Positions 53,196 through 64,000 of a stretch of 64,000 bases of DNA are shown piece after piece. The stretch covers positions 91,558,004-91,622,003 of the forward strand of contig NC_091015.1 of NCBI RefSeq assembly GCF_041296385.1, written 5' to 3'. The translations under genes were made by a program, and so were the position numbers. The notes below the pieces were generated by a model. The model was not told the origin of the DNA, ran no database searches, and saw nothing but the letters and a program-made list of their open reading frames with translations. The DNA is from Aphelocoma coerulescens (Eukaryota > Chordata > Aves > Passeriformes > Corvidae). Positions within the stretch are counted from its first letter, which is position 1. Each line of letters begins with the position of its first letter.

Positions 53196-56100
53196 CTTTC
53201 TTTTGATCTCTGTGTATGAAAACAAAAACTGTATCTTTTGAAAAGCAGGGGGGTTAGCCACTATGTACTACTAAAATAACATGGCTGCATAGTGACATCC
53301 CTTACATTTTGTTCTGTGGCTCAATAGTTCATTTACAGGAAACAGCTATGTTAACAAAGTGAAAGTATAGTCTAGCCATAAAATTCATGCTAAGGGTATG
53401 AAGCTCAAAGCCTACTCTGTGCCACACAATCGTTTCATGCAGCATTAGGTTAAGCTGGCAACTACATTGTCAATCACTCATTGGAATAAGGAACAGGAAA
53501 AAAGAATCCAAAGATGGACAGTTGCTCACCTGTATTTTTCTACAGAGTATGTTCAAACTTCCAAAACCACAGTACCATTCCCTGCTGCTTTATAACAGCT
53601 GAAAAATCTCACAGGCATCACAAAATAACATAAACATAACCAAAGGTCACTGAATCTAATACAAATTTCTAAATTGATATCCTAGAGTGAAAAAGGATAA
53701 GATTTGCCATCTAAACTCTGTATGTGACAATAGTAACTTACTTTAGGGACAGAGTTGACATAAGAGATGTCAAAGATTTTTTTGTAACTCAGTTAAAAGG
53801 CTTTACTCCTCCCTTTAAAAGGATTCATGCTGTTGAGTTCATCACAGCTGTCACAGCATACTTTCAATGTCTCTCCAAAAGGACTGATGCTGGGACTCAC
53901 TATGCTACGTTTGAACAGCTACAGTTGTTTTCATAGAGTATGGCCACAGTAAAAGTTGTGGAAATTCCGAAATTCAGCAAAAATGACTGGCTACATAAAT
54001 TTATATAAATGTATTTTTAATAAGTACTTGATAAATAATAATAGTAATAATAAAAGCTTTACATTAGGATCATAAACCATCTTATTTCCCTCCTAGAATT
54101 TGGCACTACTTTACAGCTTATTACTTCCATTTTTTTCTTCTTTCATAAAAGGCAAAAAAATACTAAACTCAGTTATTGTTTTCTGTTTAATTTTAGCAGG
54201 TGGTGTTGATAAAACATATCTTTCTGTTTTCCACTAAGTTAAAAATATCACAAGGGAGGTCAGGTGTGCAGTAATACAGAGATTTGCATAACAGGATTAC
54301 ACAAAAATAAGCAGTGAGTTTTTCTGTTGAAAAAGCATAGGGTAAGAAACTCAAGTTTTCCTTCAAAATCTGTTACCCTGAAATTGAAAGAGCAGGAATA
54401 GAACAGAAAACGAGGGAAAACACATCCTGCCCCTTATGGACCACATATTTTCTTGATGCACTTAAAAGATGTGCTGAAAACTATCACACAAACCACGGCA
54501 GAGCAACAGCCTTTAAGAAAGGAACCAAGCTGAACAGTTTGTAATTGTTTAAATGTTGTCTCACAGATTTTTTCACTATTTCCATTTTTAAAACATCATT
54601 GTGAAAATCTAATTCCCCAGATAGAAAACCATAATGTTGTAAACTTTCAGAGGAAAAATTCAGTATTGCACTCATCCATTGCACAGTCAACCTTTCAACT
54701 CTTAGGTGAATGGCCATTTAAACTGCAGCAACTGGTGTTCCTTCGTTGCTGAAAATTATTCTTTCTAGGAAACTTAGTTTGTAGAAGTAAGCTTGCTACT
54801 GAAAACTCTATGGGATGATGACAAACACATCTCTTTCTAGGACAAATCATGTACTGGACCAGACACAGACAATTATGCAAGGTAGCCTCTAGCAAAAGGT
54901 GGTAAAACTGGCTAGTAGGCATGAATCAGATGATCTGACACAGTCCAACCTATCTTGAGATGAACTGGGCACTGGCAGAGGGAATTATCAGGTCAAAATG
55001 TGAGGCAATCTGCCTCACAACTATGAAGTGCAGAAGAGTTCAGCTGAGAAATGAAAGGAAATTAAGTATTTTGGGCCTCAGTATGCACAGGAGGAATTTG
55101 TGTCCACATTGCCACCAGTGCTCTCCAGACAGCCCCCATCTGTGACTTCAGCATTGTTGCCACTTGTGGGGGAAATGCTTTGAATGCACCAGGAGCACAC
55201 CCAAGAAACTCCAGGAATATTACCATGTGTCTTCCTGTACACAAGACATTCATGGACACGCCACATAACAAGAGAATTCTTGTCCTTGCTAACTGTTGTA
55301 TACCCATGGAGCTTCAGAAGTTTGTGTTTTCCAAGAGTTGTTTGCGGAACTATCAAATGAAACTGAGAGTAAGGTTCTGAAAAGGTGTCAGATGCAAAGC
55401 TCTCCTGAGCATTGGAAAAACACACCAAGACTCTCCAGAAAATTAAAACTGCGCTGGTTGGAAAAGGAAAATGTGTGTGACTTTTGGAGCACGACATTCA
55501 TGGAGTATAACAGCCAAGTAAAACTAGCTTCATCTTTCCTGATACTGACTAAATATAATAGAGCATAGATTAGAAAATGATCCAGCATTCCATAATTCCA
55601 TAATGCCAAGTCATTAATTTTGCCTTCAGGGTAGGTAATATCTCAGTCTTATGTAACATGAGGTCTAACTAGATAATCAGTCTACTGGTTTCTTGAACTC
55701 TGAAAGTCTTTTACACCATGGAAAGATACAAAGTAAAACTCAGACATAACTGGATTAAACAAAAGGATAATCAATTCATCAAGGTTTCACTAACTTTTAT
55801 TCAAACAGCATCATTTTCTGAATCCCTGGAAAGATTTCTACTTGGCTTTTTGCAGGATGGTCTTTTTCATTGTGATGGATTTATTCAATATACAAGTACA
55901 GTGAAGAGGAAAAAGGATCCAAAAGGTACAATACAGTTTTGTAGATGTTATACCTTAATCCTAATGCTTTTATAGCTGTAAATGTATTAAGGAATGCATC
56001 CTGAGAATGGCTTGGCATTTCAGTTGACAATAATAGGGATAAACATGTTTTGAACATCCATAGATATCCAAACCATAGATTGTATTTTGCAGCTGAGTTG

Positions 56101-59100
56101 ACATTGTACTGCTAGTAATATTGGCTGATGTGAAGACAAAGTGAAATTACTTTCTTTCATGTGGTTAGGGTTTACAAATTATTTTAGAACATTCAGCTCT
56201 TTGTATAGCCTATGCATGTATAGGATATATGAATTTGTAAGAGCAAACTTTGTTTTACTGGATGCTGAAAAGAACAATTTTTACACTCTATTACTTTTCA
56301 TTTCAATTTCTGGCCTTCCATGTTCCATGACAATATCCCAAAACCACAACACAACCCCACAAACTAAAGACCCCAACCCCTCTTTAAATCAGATGTATTT
56401 AATTGATAGGAACAAGAAGCAAATTCTCTGTTACTCTCTTAGTATTTTCACTGTTTTTCCTTGAAGTTAAGCAAAACTCCAACTAGCTCATTAATCGGGA
56501 ACACTTAGATAAAGTTTTATTATTAAAAAATGCAGTTCCCTTACTATACCTTGAACAGGAGTTCTGATTGTTTGTGACTGACACAGACAATAGAATTCAA
56601 TTGAATTTTTAGCCTTTTGTATAATTTCATGTGAAAATCTGCTATGCTCAAAATGCCAAATTGCTTAGGAAAATAATGGCAGCTATTAGCTAAATAGTAG
56701 TTCTTACCATGATTTCTTAAAGTACAGTAGGTCCAAATAATATTTTAATCCAGCTGTTTCAGAGAGATTTTTTTCGTAACTGCCTTTCTGGTCATCAGTG
56801 GATGAAGCTGGGAATAAGAAAATCTCAGTCAGGTCCTAGGGATCTGAGAGCTGTCTTCAGTACATAAAAACCAACTCTCCCAATGCAAACTTAGATTCAT
56901 TTACACTCCAATAATAATTTACTCATAATCAGACTAGTTGAAGCCAGCTGTTCCTCAGAATAGAAAATACCTTATATTTCTTTAGGAGACCTCTGCTAAA
57001 AGAGTATTTCCGTGAGATCAGAACACAAACTTATGCAAATACAATCATGCAAACCTTCTCTTGTCATGTCATCATTGTGGCATAGAAAATCATCCTCATC
57101 CCAGGATTTACAGGTACTTGGTTGTTATATAATATTGTGCAACAATTTAGGAGAAATGGAAAATACATATAGTATCACTATAATTCAATGATGACTTGAC
57201 TCTTTAAAGATAACATCCAAGTCAAATAAGAGAGAAGAAATTTGGACCAATTATTGAAATTAATTACCAGTTTAGTTTCATTAAGATACCATACTGTGTG
57301 TCTCAAGAAACATGCTCTTTCTTATCTGAAATGTATTTCAATGGATGTTGTCAATTTCTTTTAATAATTTCACCTTGAAATAATTCTTAGAAAGGGATAA
57401 GACAGTAACTTCTTTGAAATATTGCTCTAAACTTGAAAAACTATTCATGCTTGGCTGATTTTTTGGTTTATTAAAAAGGGCAAAATCAAGTTTTTCCAAT
57501 TTCCTTGTTAAGATTGTCTGAAATATGAAAATATTACATAAAACTAGGTAGTTTTACTTCAGTTACGTTTTTAGTATGGAAAGTTCCCATTGACTTCAGC
57601 ATGACAAAGGAAGTTGCTGGACCTGGACCATGACAGAGGATCTAACAATCTTCATATGAAGTACACATTTAAATTTAAACATAATCTTAAAGTCAAAATG
57701 GCAAATAAATGGTTTCCTTTCTGTCCAAAAATTCAAGCTACCAAACTGTATTCCAAGAAGAATCAAACAAAAATTAAATATGGTTTATGTTGAGACAGAA
57801 CATGCAGACACAACTAGTGTCTAGGCATCCCATATTTTAGATGACTCATCTAACTGTTGACTAGTGGACTTTTCCTTGTGTTCCTCCATTGCTAGCTTCA
57901 TCCTTTACTTCATCATGAAATTCTTCATAAAGAAATAGATATATATTTAGTTACCAGAATGGGAAAAGTATTGCTGCAACCACCTATTGTAAGATGTAAC
58001 CTTTGAGCCTAAGCTTGGACAATTTGCTACTGCTAATTTTTTCATAATACAGTCATTTTGAGAACTAAATATCTGAAAATTCTATCATTGCATTTAACTC
58101 TATTCATGTTACTACTTCTTTTTTTCTGTTTTCTAAAATTTTTACTTGTCATTACTTTGACCAAATCGAAATTGGAGGCCTCAAGAACCTTTGTAAATCT
58201 AACACACAGATACAAATGGCAAAGATGCTTTTACAGTTCCTGTGCTAGAAAATATTTGCTTTGATACAGCAATTTCCTTTTCTTTCTCCATCTTTTTCAA
58301 GGAAAAGATAAAAAACCCCAACTCGAACAAACCCTCAAGGAAGTTAACCAAAGATTAGGGTAGATACATCACTCCTAGGTACAGACCTGAGAAGCCTCAC
58401 TAAAGAGACTTTCTGTATCTGAGAAATCTGGAACTGACCAAAAAAAGGGAACAGCTTCCACCTACATATGCTTTTGGCTTGTCAGAAGAAGAGATTTAGT
58501 CACCGAGAATGAAGTTGGCGGACGGTATCTACTACAGATGGGGCAACCTCTTCCAGAAGTTGATTCCACTGCTTTTCACTTTCTTACCCCTCACTGTTCT
58601 CTTTTACCATTCCCCTGTGACAGCAGGAACAGCATTAAAAGGCCATATTGAAACTCGGAATATTAATTCCCTTGTTCCGTTTCTCCATATCTATAAGCAG
58701 GGTTTGTTCCCAGCCCCTTCTCTGACCTCACCTGGAATCAGGAAACATTAAAAAGGTGATGCAGGGAGAATCAGGGGAGGAAAGTGACAGGAAAAGGAGA
58801 AGCTTTTTGAATCTTGTGACATCTTAAGATGAAATCCCTGTCATGCAAAATTATGATGTGGAAGGAGAAAACCTTGTGAGAAAAAAGCAGATTTCAGAAA
58901 CCTTCCAGATTCTTCCAAAACCCTTCTTCTTCCAGGTCTCACTTTCCCTACGGGGGGCCTATGTTATTATATACCTTCATTGCTGCTGTATGTAACTTCC
59001 AGGCTAACAGCTTCCAGACCGACTACTCAGATCAGTACAGCCAACTGGGTAACCTCTGCAGTGTGGGGAGACTCAGATGTCTTAGGTGCATTCTTCACTG

Positions 59101-59550
59101 GCACACACTGCTCATCCTACAATTAGGTCAGATGTGTACAATCCCCAGGGCCATGAAATGTCCCTATTACATGGGAACATTTGAGGGGGAATGGAAGGAG
59201 GACACAGCCTACTTCAAGTCTTTCAATCTCCTTTACTTTTATTGACAGAAAGACCTTTCAGCTCTGAAAAAGAGGCGGGGCTGCAGAAAGTGGATCACAT
59301 GATGCTATGGTGTGTCTGTGATACTGTGTCACCCAGTAATTTTATTATCAAGTACATTTTGAAGTTTAACTGCAACATAGTGACTCTAGATAACTACTGG
59401 CTGATACGCTACTTTCAGTTCAGAGTTAGATGCTTGTCTCAGGCTGGGAATCACAAACCCAGGGTCTTGCACTTAGCAGACAAAACAAACTTTTGGTCCA
59501 ACCAAAAGTTCTGACAATCAGCTAGTTGGTCGCTTCTCTGCTCGAGTCAA
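53196..59550. other. Gene-poor DNA before the CpG island
   Basis: No gene can be supported. The open frames at 55078-55497 (139 codons minus) and 55296-55568 (plus) overlap each other on opposite strands and match nothing I know. Frame 58509-58751 (80 codons) starts in an acceptable initiation context but lacks recognisable domains. Frames 58961-59245 and 59191-59514 overlap each other without a product. GC content rises gradually after about 58,900. Confidence 0.55.
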
Positions 59551-59773
59551 GACTGGATTGGCCACTATGTTCTGCCACCAGCAAGCTCTCCTCTAGTTGC
59601 AACTCAGTAGGCATCGAGACATGCCATACTAGAACCTGACAGTGAGGTTTGGGGTTTACACTAGTTTTGAGCACCTAGAGGTGCTTTTCCTGCTAGTCCT
59701 AGAAGCTGGACAAAGTCTGGATTGGCATTGAGGTGTGCTGCCAGGCTGAATCACCCTCAGCTGTAACTTACCA
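59551..59773. repeat. Diverged duplication, period about 164 bp
   Basis: 59551-59609 and 59715-59773 share the pattern 'g.ctggattggc', then '.gt.ctgcca', then 'ag(c/t)tg(t/c)aact', with roughly two thirds of positions equal by eye. Two AATAAA hexamers follow (about 59846 and 59856), just before the CpG island. It could be the end of an old LTR or a local tandem duplication. Confidence 0.4.
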
Positions 59774-59879
59774 ATTTTGTCACAGGTGTATGGGCCACCT
59801 TCACGTCACCCAGGGAAGGGACATATACTAGTATCTATATGGTCCAATAAATATGGAAATAAACCCCCCCTCCCAAAAA

Positions 59880-60560
59880 AAAGTGACCTCAGGCAACAAG
59901 GCGTTCCGTAGCTGCGAAGACGTAGCCTCCGGTCTTCCCATGAGACTAAGGGAGGGGTATCCAACGCAACCATCCGTCGGTGAGGAGAAACGGAACTTCA
60001 GCCAGGTGAAGCTCCTGCTCGCAGGAAGCTTGGGGAAGCTGCGAGAACGCCAAGCGAGAGGTGGCAGCAGCGAGTCGCCGTGCAGCCCGGTGGCGGCGGC
60101 CGGCCCGCACCGCTGCTGCCTCGGCTCAGCCCGGCGGCAGGTACCGCTGCCGAGCCCGCTGCGGATCCGTCATGACTTATCCAGCGCGGCGTGCGGGGCT
60201 AGAGGGCGCGGGGGGGATGGATGGGAGCGCCGTGTCCCGCGGGAGCTGCCGGCCTGGCCGCCCCTGGTGCCCGGAGACACGCGGGTCCCTCCCTGCAGGG
60301 CAGGTGCTGGGACCGCGGGGTCGGGCAACAAATGACCGGCTGTAGGCGCTGCCCGGATGCTTCGGCCGCGCCTGTGCCTGTTCCCAGTGTCGCGCTGATG
60401 CTCAGCCCGCTGCGAGCGTGAATTAGCAGCGGTTACCCCGGGCAACAACCCCCCAAAAATTGGTGGTTTTGTTCAGGTACCAAAACTCCGAGCGGCGAAC
60501 TGAAAGGAGCCGTGGAGCGGCAACTTTCAGGTGAGCGCCGCAATTGCATTCCACACAAGT
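59880..60560. promoter_or_regulatory. CpG island, first part
   Basis: CpG density and GC content jump sharply after about 59,880 and fall again after about 60,560. The open frames here (59853-60335, 60061-60345, 60170-60448) occur on both strands and reflect the high GC content. A good plus-strand splice donor (CAG|GTGAGC) lies at 60530/60531 and a weaker one (CAG|GTACCG) at 60140/60141. This fits an alternative promoter and first exon. No TATA box was seen. Confidence 0.8.
60530..60538 (+). other. Candidate splice donor
   Basis: TTTCAG|GTGAGCGCC, with the junction at 60530/60531, is close to the vertebrate donor consensus. It may end a first exon starting within the upstream half of the island. 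Without transcript data this is a prediction. Confidence 0.4.
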
Positions 60561-60779
60561 TTCTCAACGAAGGGTTAAGCGTGCACAGGAATAAAACATG
60601 ACTTCCATATTCTTTACCCTATTTGCTCGCAAGAAGACTTCTGAAAACATGGTAGGATTCCCACATAGGTTTCCCAAGCATGGGAACAGAGACCCGAGGT
60701 AGACACGAGCCGGGGAACGAGCTCTTTCTTGCTTCCCTGTTGCTGTCACCGTTTTGGCTGGCAGACCTCAAGTTCCCAA
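60561..60779. other. Lower-GC gap between the two island parts
   Basis: About 220 bp with ordinary GC content and few CpGs separates the two halves of the island. No motif or exon is supported. Confidence 0.6.
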
Positions 60780-61401
60780 CCCATGACAGCAGGAGCCGCG
60801 GTCACTGCCGAGGGGCTGCTCCCCACCGACGACCCCCGCCCCAGGGTGCGCTCCCACACCTGCGCCCTCCGCCCTGCCTCCCCCTTCCCTAGTAAATCAG
60901 AAACCCCCGGCCGCAGGGGTCTGGGGGAACACGGGGACGCGCCCCTCTGCGGCGAGGCTGGGGGACCCGGCCCGGCCCTACCTCAGCCCCGCCCGGCACA
61001 GGCGGCGGCGCCTCATCGGTAGCGGGGCCGCCGGCCCCCCTCTCTCCCCCCCAGCGCCGGCTGCTCGGCCGCGGCGGGCGCGCTCCTGCTGGGGAGGGGA
61101 CGGGCAGGGAGGGGCGGAGGCAAGCGGGAGGGAGGGAGGCAGGGCGGGCGGGAGCGCGGCGGCGGCAGATGCTGCGGCGGCGGCTGTGTCTCCTTCGGCC
61201 ACATCCCGCGGCCGGTGCGCCCGCCCGGCGCGCTGCGCTACGGCGCCGCCGCGCAGCCTGCCCCAGCCGCCGCCGCCGCAGCGGCCCCGCGCCTCGCCCC
61301 AGCGGCGGGGCGGTGGATGCCGAGCCCTCCTCGCCCCGGCAGCCAGCGGGCAGCTGTCCTGCGGCCGAGCCCCTCGGAGCCGGATCGGCGCGCTCGCACG
61401 G

Positions 61402-61456
61402 ACACGGGGACACACGGGCGCACACGGGCGCACACGCAAGCCCTGGGGGGGGGGGG
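61402..61456. repeat. (CACACGGGCG)n and G12 run
   Basis: Two perfect CACACGGGCG decamers (61411-61430) with partial flanking copies are followed by twelve consecutive G at 61445-61456. The G run could take part in a quadruplex. C9 and C7 runs follow at 61522-61538. Confidence 0.85.
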
Positions 61457-61466
61457 CAAGCCGAAG

Positions 61467-61502
61467 ATGCTGCAGCTGGGCAAGGTCAGGACCTTGCGGT
61501 GA
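61467..61502 (+). CDS. Possible upstream ORF in the 5' leader
   Basis: This is an 11-residue frame, ATG to TGA (MLQLGKVRTLR). The start has an A at -3 and C at +4, a fair context. If the transcript includes this part, the frame could reduce translation of the main coding sequence. The frame is also open upstream (from 61215), so a longer product cannot be excluded. I see no known peptide in it. Confidence 0.2.
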   Translation: MLQLGKVRTLR

Positions 61503-61963
61503 AGCCCGGGGCCGTCGCTCGCCCCCCCCCGCCCCCCCTTCATTCTTGCCTAGCGGACTGAGGATTTGCTGTTGGGTTTTGGTATATGTTTGGGAGCAAG
61601 CAGGCTGAATCGGCGCCGATCGGTGAGTACGACAGGCACCGTAATGGTGCCAGGTCCGTCCCCCTCCCCCCCACACACCCTTCCCGCCTGCGTGATATTT
61701 CTTCTTGGTGCGGGGTCCTGCGCTGCTCCCCTCGGCGAGGCAGCGGGGCTGGGCTGGGCTGCAAGGAGAGGTGTTTGTGCCTTCAGCCGAAAGGTAACAA
61801 AGTGCGTTATTTCCTCATGGTTCTTTCTCCCGGGCCTCCCCCCCTCCATCGCTTTCCTCCCTTTCTTTCTACGTTAGTCGTTGCTTATGTAGGGCATCCG
61901 CGGCACCGTGTCTCCCGACGCCCTGCACTAATGTGCTCGTTACGGCAGTGAAGTCATGGGCCA

Positions 61964-62003
61964 GGGAGAAGGAGGAGGAGGAAGAGGAGGAAGAAGAAGA
62001 AGG
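61964..62003. repeat. (GGA/GAA)n purine tract
   Basis: About 40 bases of purines in GGA, GAG and GAA units inside the CpG island. It gives acidic, glutamate-rich open frames that are not genes. Confidence 0.9.
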
Positions 62004-62086
62004 GGCCCGGGGACCCCGCGGGCGGGGGCAGCACCCGGCCCTGCGCGGAGCCCGGGCCCTGGGGCGGCTCCGAGCGACGGCTGCTG

Positions 62087-62157
62087 CGTGTTTCTGTGTG
62101 TCTGTGCTGCCTGTGTATGTCTGTGTGTGTGCGGAGGGGTGTGTGGGGTGTGTGTTC
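62087..62157. repeat. (TG)n-rich low-complexity tract
   Basis: Imperfect TG/TCTG repeats interspersed with G runs at the right flank of the island. Confidence 0.85.
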
Positions 62158-62283
62158 TTCCTTTGAAGCCACCGTCTGCGAAATCCTGCACTCGAGGAGC
62201 GGGCGGAGGGGGTGGGGAGGGGAGCCGCGATGTGCACTGTGATGTTTCGTTGATCTATATTTAATGGCTGAAAGGAGAGATGC

Positions 62284-62307
62284 TTTTCTTTCCTTTCCTT
62301 TCCTTTA
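62284..62307. repeat. (TTTCC)n microsatellite
   Basis: Four to five CTTTC pentamer units. Confidence 0.9.
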
Positions 62308-64000
62308 CCCTTACCTTACTCTTATTCTGGTGTGTAATGTGCTTGCATCGATCGGTCAAATCGTAGCTTCAGCTGAATCAAGTCACCACAGAGGAAGGAG
62401 GTGCAGCGGCACAGGCAGTACATGCAATACACAAATTCATCTGGCCGATCTGGAGAAAAATGAAAAACCCTGGAGAGAGATAATTTTAGAAACCATGTTA
62501 AATTTCCCCTGGAGGGACTGGAAGGACTAATACATGGAAGAGTGTAATACAGTATCTTGTGCAGATACATTTTCTTTTACTTTGTTGGGGTGTGCTTTGT
62601 TTGGATTCAGGGTGTCACTCTATGCATTACAGAAAAAAAAATCCAAAACTTGGAAGAAATAGTTAGAAAGGAATAGTCTCCTTTATTGAACACCCAGCTC
62701 TTAACTTTATTGGCTGTAGAAACTGACATCTGTGCCCCTTAAAACATATATGTCTTTTTATTGGCAATAACAAGGTGAAGTAAAAACTTCATATTGCAGG
62801 TTTATTTTCAAAGTCTTTATAGGTAGCCTATATGTAAAGTGAAAACAGTGAGTCAGCCTGAGCTCTGTTTTGTAGCAAACCTCTCCATAGGGTACGTCAA
62901 GACTTACGTACCTCAAGACAGAGGACAACCCAGAATTATATGGAGTTTATGTAAGTCTGTTGTGTCTTTTGCAAAATCAAGAGAGGGAAAAAAAATCTTT
63001 GCCATTCTGTACTTAAGGGTATATTCATCCTGTCTTAAAAAGTAAACTGATTATGTAATTCATGTAGGCTGGGTTTATCTTTTTCAGACAGCCTACTTAG
63101 TTGGCCAGTGTATAAATGATATGGCATGAAGGGTTTAAGGGCAGGTCTCCAGAGAAAGCTGCTGTATATCCTACTTGTGGGCCTCTGAGACTCAAGTGGC
63201 TTTTGGGCTTTTGTTGCCTTTTACACAGGTTATCTGGGGAGGAGCCCCAACACTAAACCCAAACCACCTAGAAAGACTGTGATACTTAAGCAAAACATAC
63301 AATGATCAAATACTCTTGTAAGACTAATTTCTGAGCCAAGTTGGTGAAGCTGTCTCATTTCGGTCTGTGAGTGACCTGATCCTTTGGGAGCCTTGACTGA
63401 CTATCAGCTGCAAAACTGCAGAGAACTTGCGATCGATCATCGTCATTAGTAAGAAGTTGATTAATAGCTTGGGACTGGGTTGAATGTGATTATGTTGAAC
63501 GTTGTAGTTCCAAAACAGGAGATCGCATCTTGATCACGTTGTTCAGAGATGGTTTTTTGCAGTCTGTTATATAAGAGAGGCTTGAAAAAAAAGGAGTAGC
63601 GGGCTGTGCTGTGTATATGTACCGAGGGAAATACCCCCCAAAGCTGCTGGTAGGAAGCAAAGTATTTATTCCCAAATGCCAGTTGCATGACTTTTTGTGG
63701 ATTGTAAGAAAGATGCTTTTGGGAGAGGACTCCAGCTACAATGCTCGAGTTCTGTTTGTCAGCTGCCTTAATAGATGTTAAAAGCAATAAATACCTCATC
63801 AGTGACAAGCCTCTGACTTTTGCTGTGGTTTTTTTTTGATAATGATACTAAAATAATTTCATCCTCACATAATGAGCTCTAACAGACAGCTGCACAAAAT
63901 AGAAATAGTAGCAACTAAAAAAAAAGGTGTTTGCATAATTCTGATTTGCATAATTTACCTTTGCTGATGGATGGTATCAATTTAATGGCTATGCTTCGGT

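Larger units (their letters stand above)
61160..61622 (+). other. Candidate first exon, mostly 5' UTR
   Basis: The right border is a strong donor (GATCG|GTGAGTACG, junction at 61622/61623). The left border is unknown and is placed just after the GC boxes. The exon would be mainly untranslated. It holds a 12-codon upstream frame at 61467-61502 (ATG with A at -3) that ends in TGA before the donor. A later ATG at 61586 stays open to the donor for 12 codons plus one base, but its initiation context is poor (T at -3, T at +4). The main start codon is therefore probably in a downstream exon outside the window. Confidence 0.4.
60780..62250. promoter_or_regulatory. CpG island, main part, promoter of an unidentified gene
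   Basis: This is the GC-richest part of the window, with CpG at high density from about 60,780 to 62,250 and peaking at 61,000-61,450. It contains GC boxes for Sp1-type factors at 61112-61117 (GGGCGG) and near 61145-61152, CGG repeats (61154-61186), and no TATA box, as expected for a dispersed-initiation CpG-island promoter. Plus-strand donors follow at 61622/61623 (strong) and 61793/61794, while minus-strand donors are less convincing, so transcription to the right is favoured; bidirectional activity is possible. The many long open frames of 60-232 codons on both strands arise because stop codons are rare in such DNA. I do not recognise the gene. Confidence 0.85.
61623..64000 (+). other. Probable first-intron DNA
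   Basis: This follows the donor at 61622. It contains the falling edge of the CpG island to about 62,250, then AT-rich DNA. A second possible donor (AAG|GTAACA) lies at 61793/61794. The open frames 62264-62530 (plus, 88 codons) and 63461-63808 (minus, 115 codons) have no recognisable product. No internal exon could be supported. Confidence 0.4.

Noticed and set aside
55078..55497. 139-codon minus-strand frame
   Set aside because: It overlaps open frames on the plus strand, has no recognisable domain, and has no promoter or splice context. A decayed pseudogene cannot be excluded, but nothing identifies one.
58509..58751. 80-codon frame with a fair start context
   Set aside because: It begins plausibly (MKLADGIYYRWGN...) but continues as low-information hydrophobic text and matches no family I know.
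59853..60335. 160-codon frame entering the CpG island
   Set aside because: It crosses from AT-rich DNA into GC-rich DNA with a change in amino-acid composition at the border; the open frame is due to the scarcity of stops in GC-rich sequence.
61586..61622. ATG at 61586 open to the splice donor
   Set aside because: The initiation context is poor (T at -3, T at +4) and only 12 codons are visible. Kept as a note within the candidate exon, not called as the coding start.
60978..61676. 232-codon minus-strand frame rich in Arg, Ala, Pro and Gly
   Set aside because: This is the typical translation of a CpG island; several other frames are equally open on both strands.
1..64000. tRNA, rRNA, CRISPR, operon or phage features
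   Set aside because: I saw none. No cloverleaf boxes, spaced direct repeats or dense prokaryotic gene order are present.

Overview
The window reads as nuclear DNA of a bird, most likely a songbird. The evidence is the interspersed repeats. Several fragments are CR1 LINEs of the avian type, with 3' tails ending in ATTCTATGA-like 8-mers. One long terminal repeat has a U3-R-U5 layout that I recognise from memory as a passerine endogenous retrovirus family. The background is AT-rich and CpG-poor. Nothing looks prokaryotic: no dense ORFs, operons, Shine-Dalgarno sites, CRISPR array or plasmid/phage genes.

Layout. Positions 1-59,850 are gene-poor intergenic or intronic DNA. I could not support a single protein-coding exon there. 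It holds recent-style CR1 fragments (17-1085 -, 5696-6465 +, 8619-9042 -, 15814-15870 -, 16970-18640 +, 52937-53195 +), older LINE remnants of the CR1/L3 type (about 6950-7040 +, 14130-14970 +, 43975-44160 -, 49330-50210 +), a solo LTR with a 6-bp target-site duplication (22144-23405 -), a weaker LTR-like block (about 12760-13235), microsatellites, and long AT-rich stretches with no recognisable content. Almost all open reading frames there are 60-100 codons, unconserved to my eye, and fall inside repeats or chance-open AT-rich DNA.

Positions about 59,880-62,250 are a strong CpG island in two parts (about 59,880-60,560 and 60,780-62,250). It carries GC boxes and several good splice-donor sequences on the + strand (60530/60531 and 61622/61623 are the best). 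This looks like the promoter and first, probably non-coding, exon(s) of a gene transcribed to the right, out of the window. The remaining sequence to 64,000 would then be first-intron DNA. I do not recognise the gene and give no symbol. A gene with a CpG-island promoter beside tens of kilobases of gene-poor DNA is typical of developmental or neuronal vertebrate genes, but that is inference only.

I found no new biological system. The items most worth checking are the unidentified promoter, the LTR with its target-site duplication, the two ancient LINE reverse-transcriptase remnants, an RFX-type X-box in an apparently non-repetitive stretch, and an unexplained pyrimidine-rich 2-kb block.
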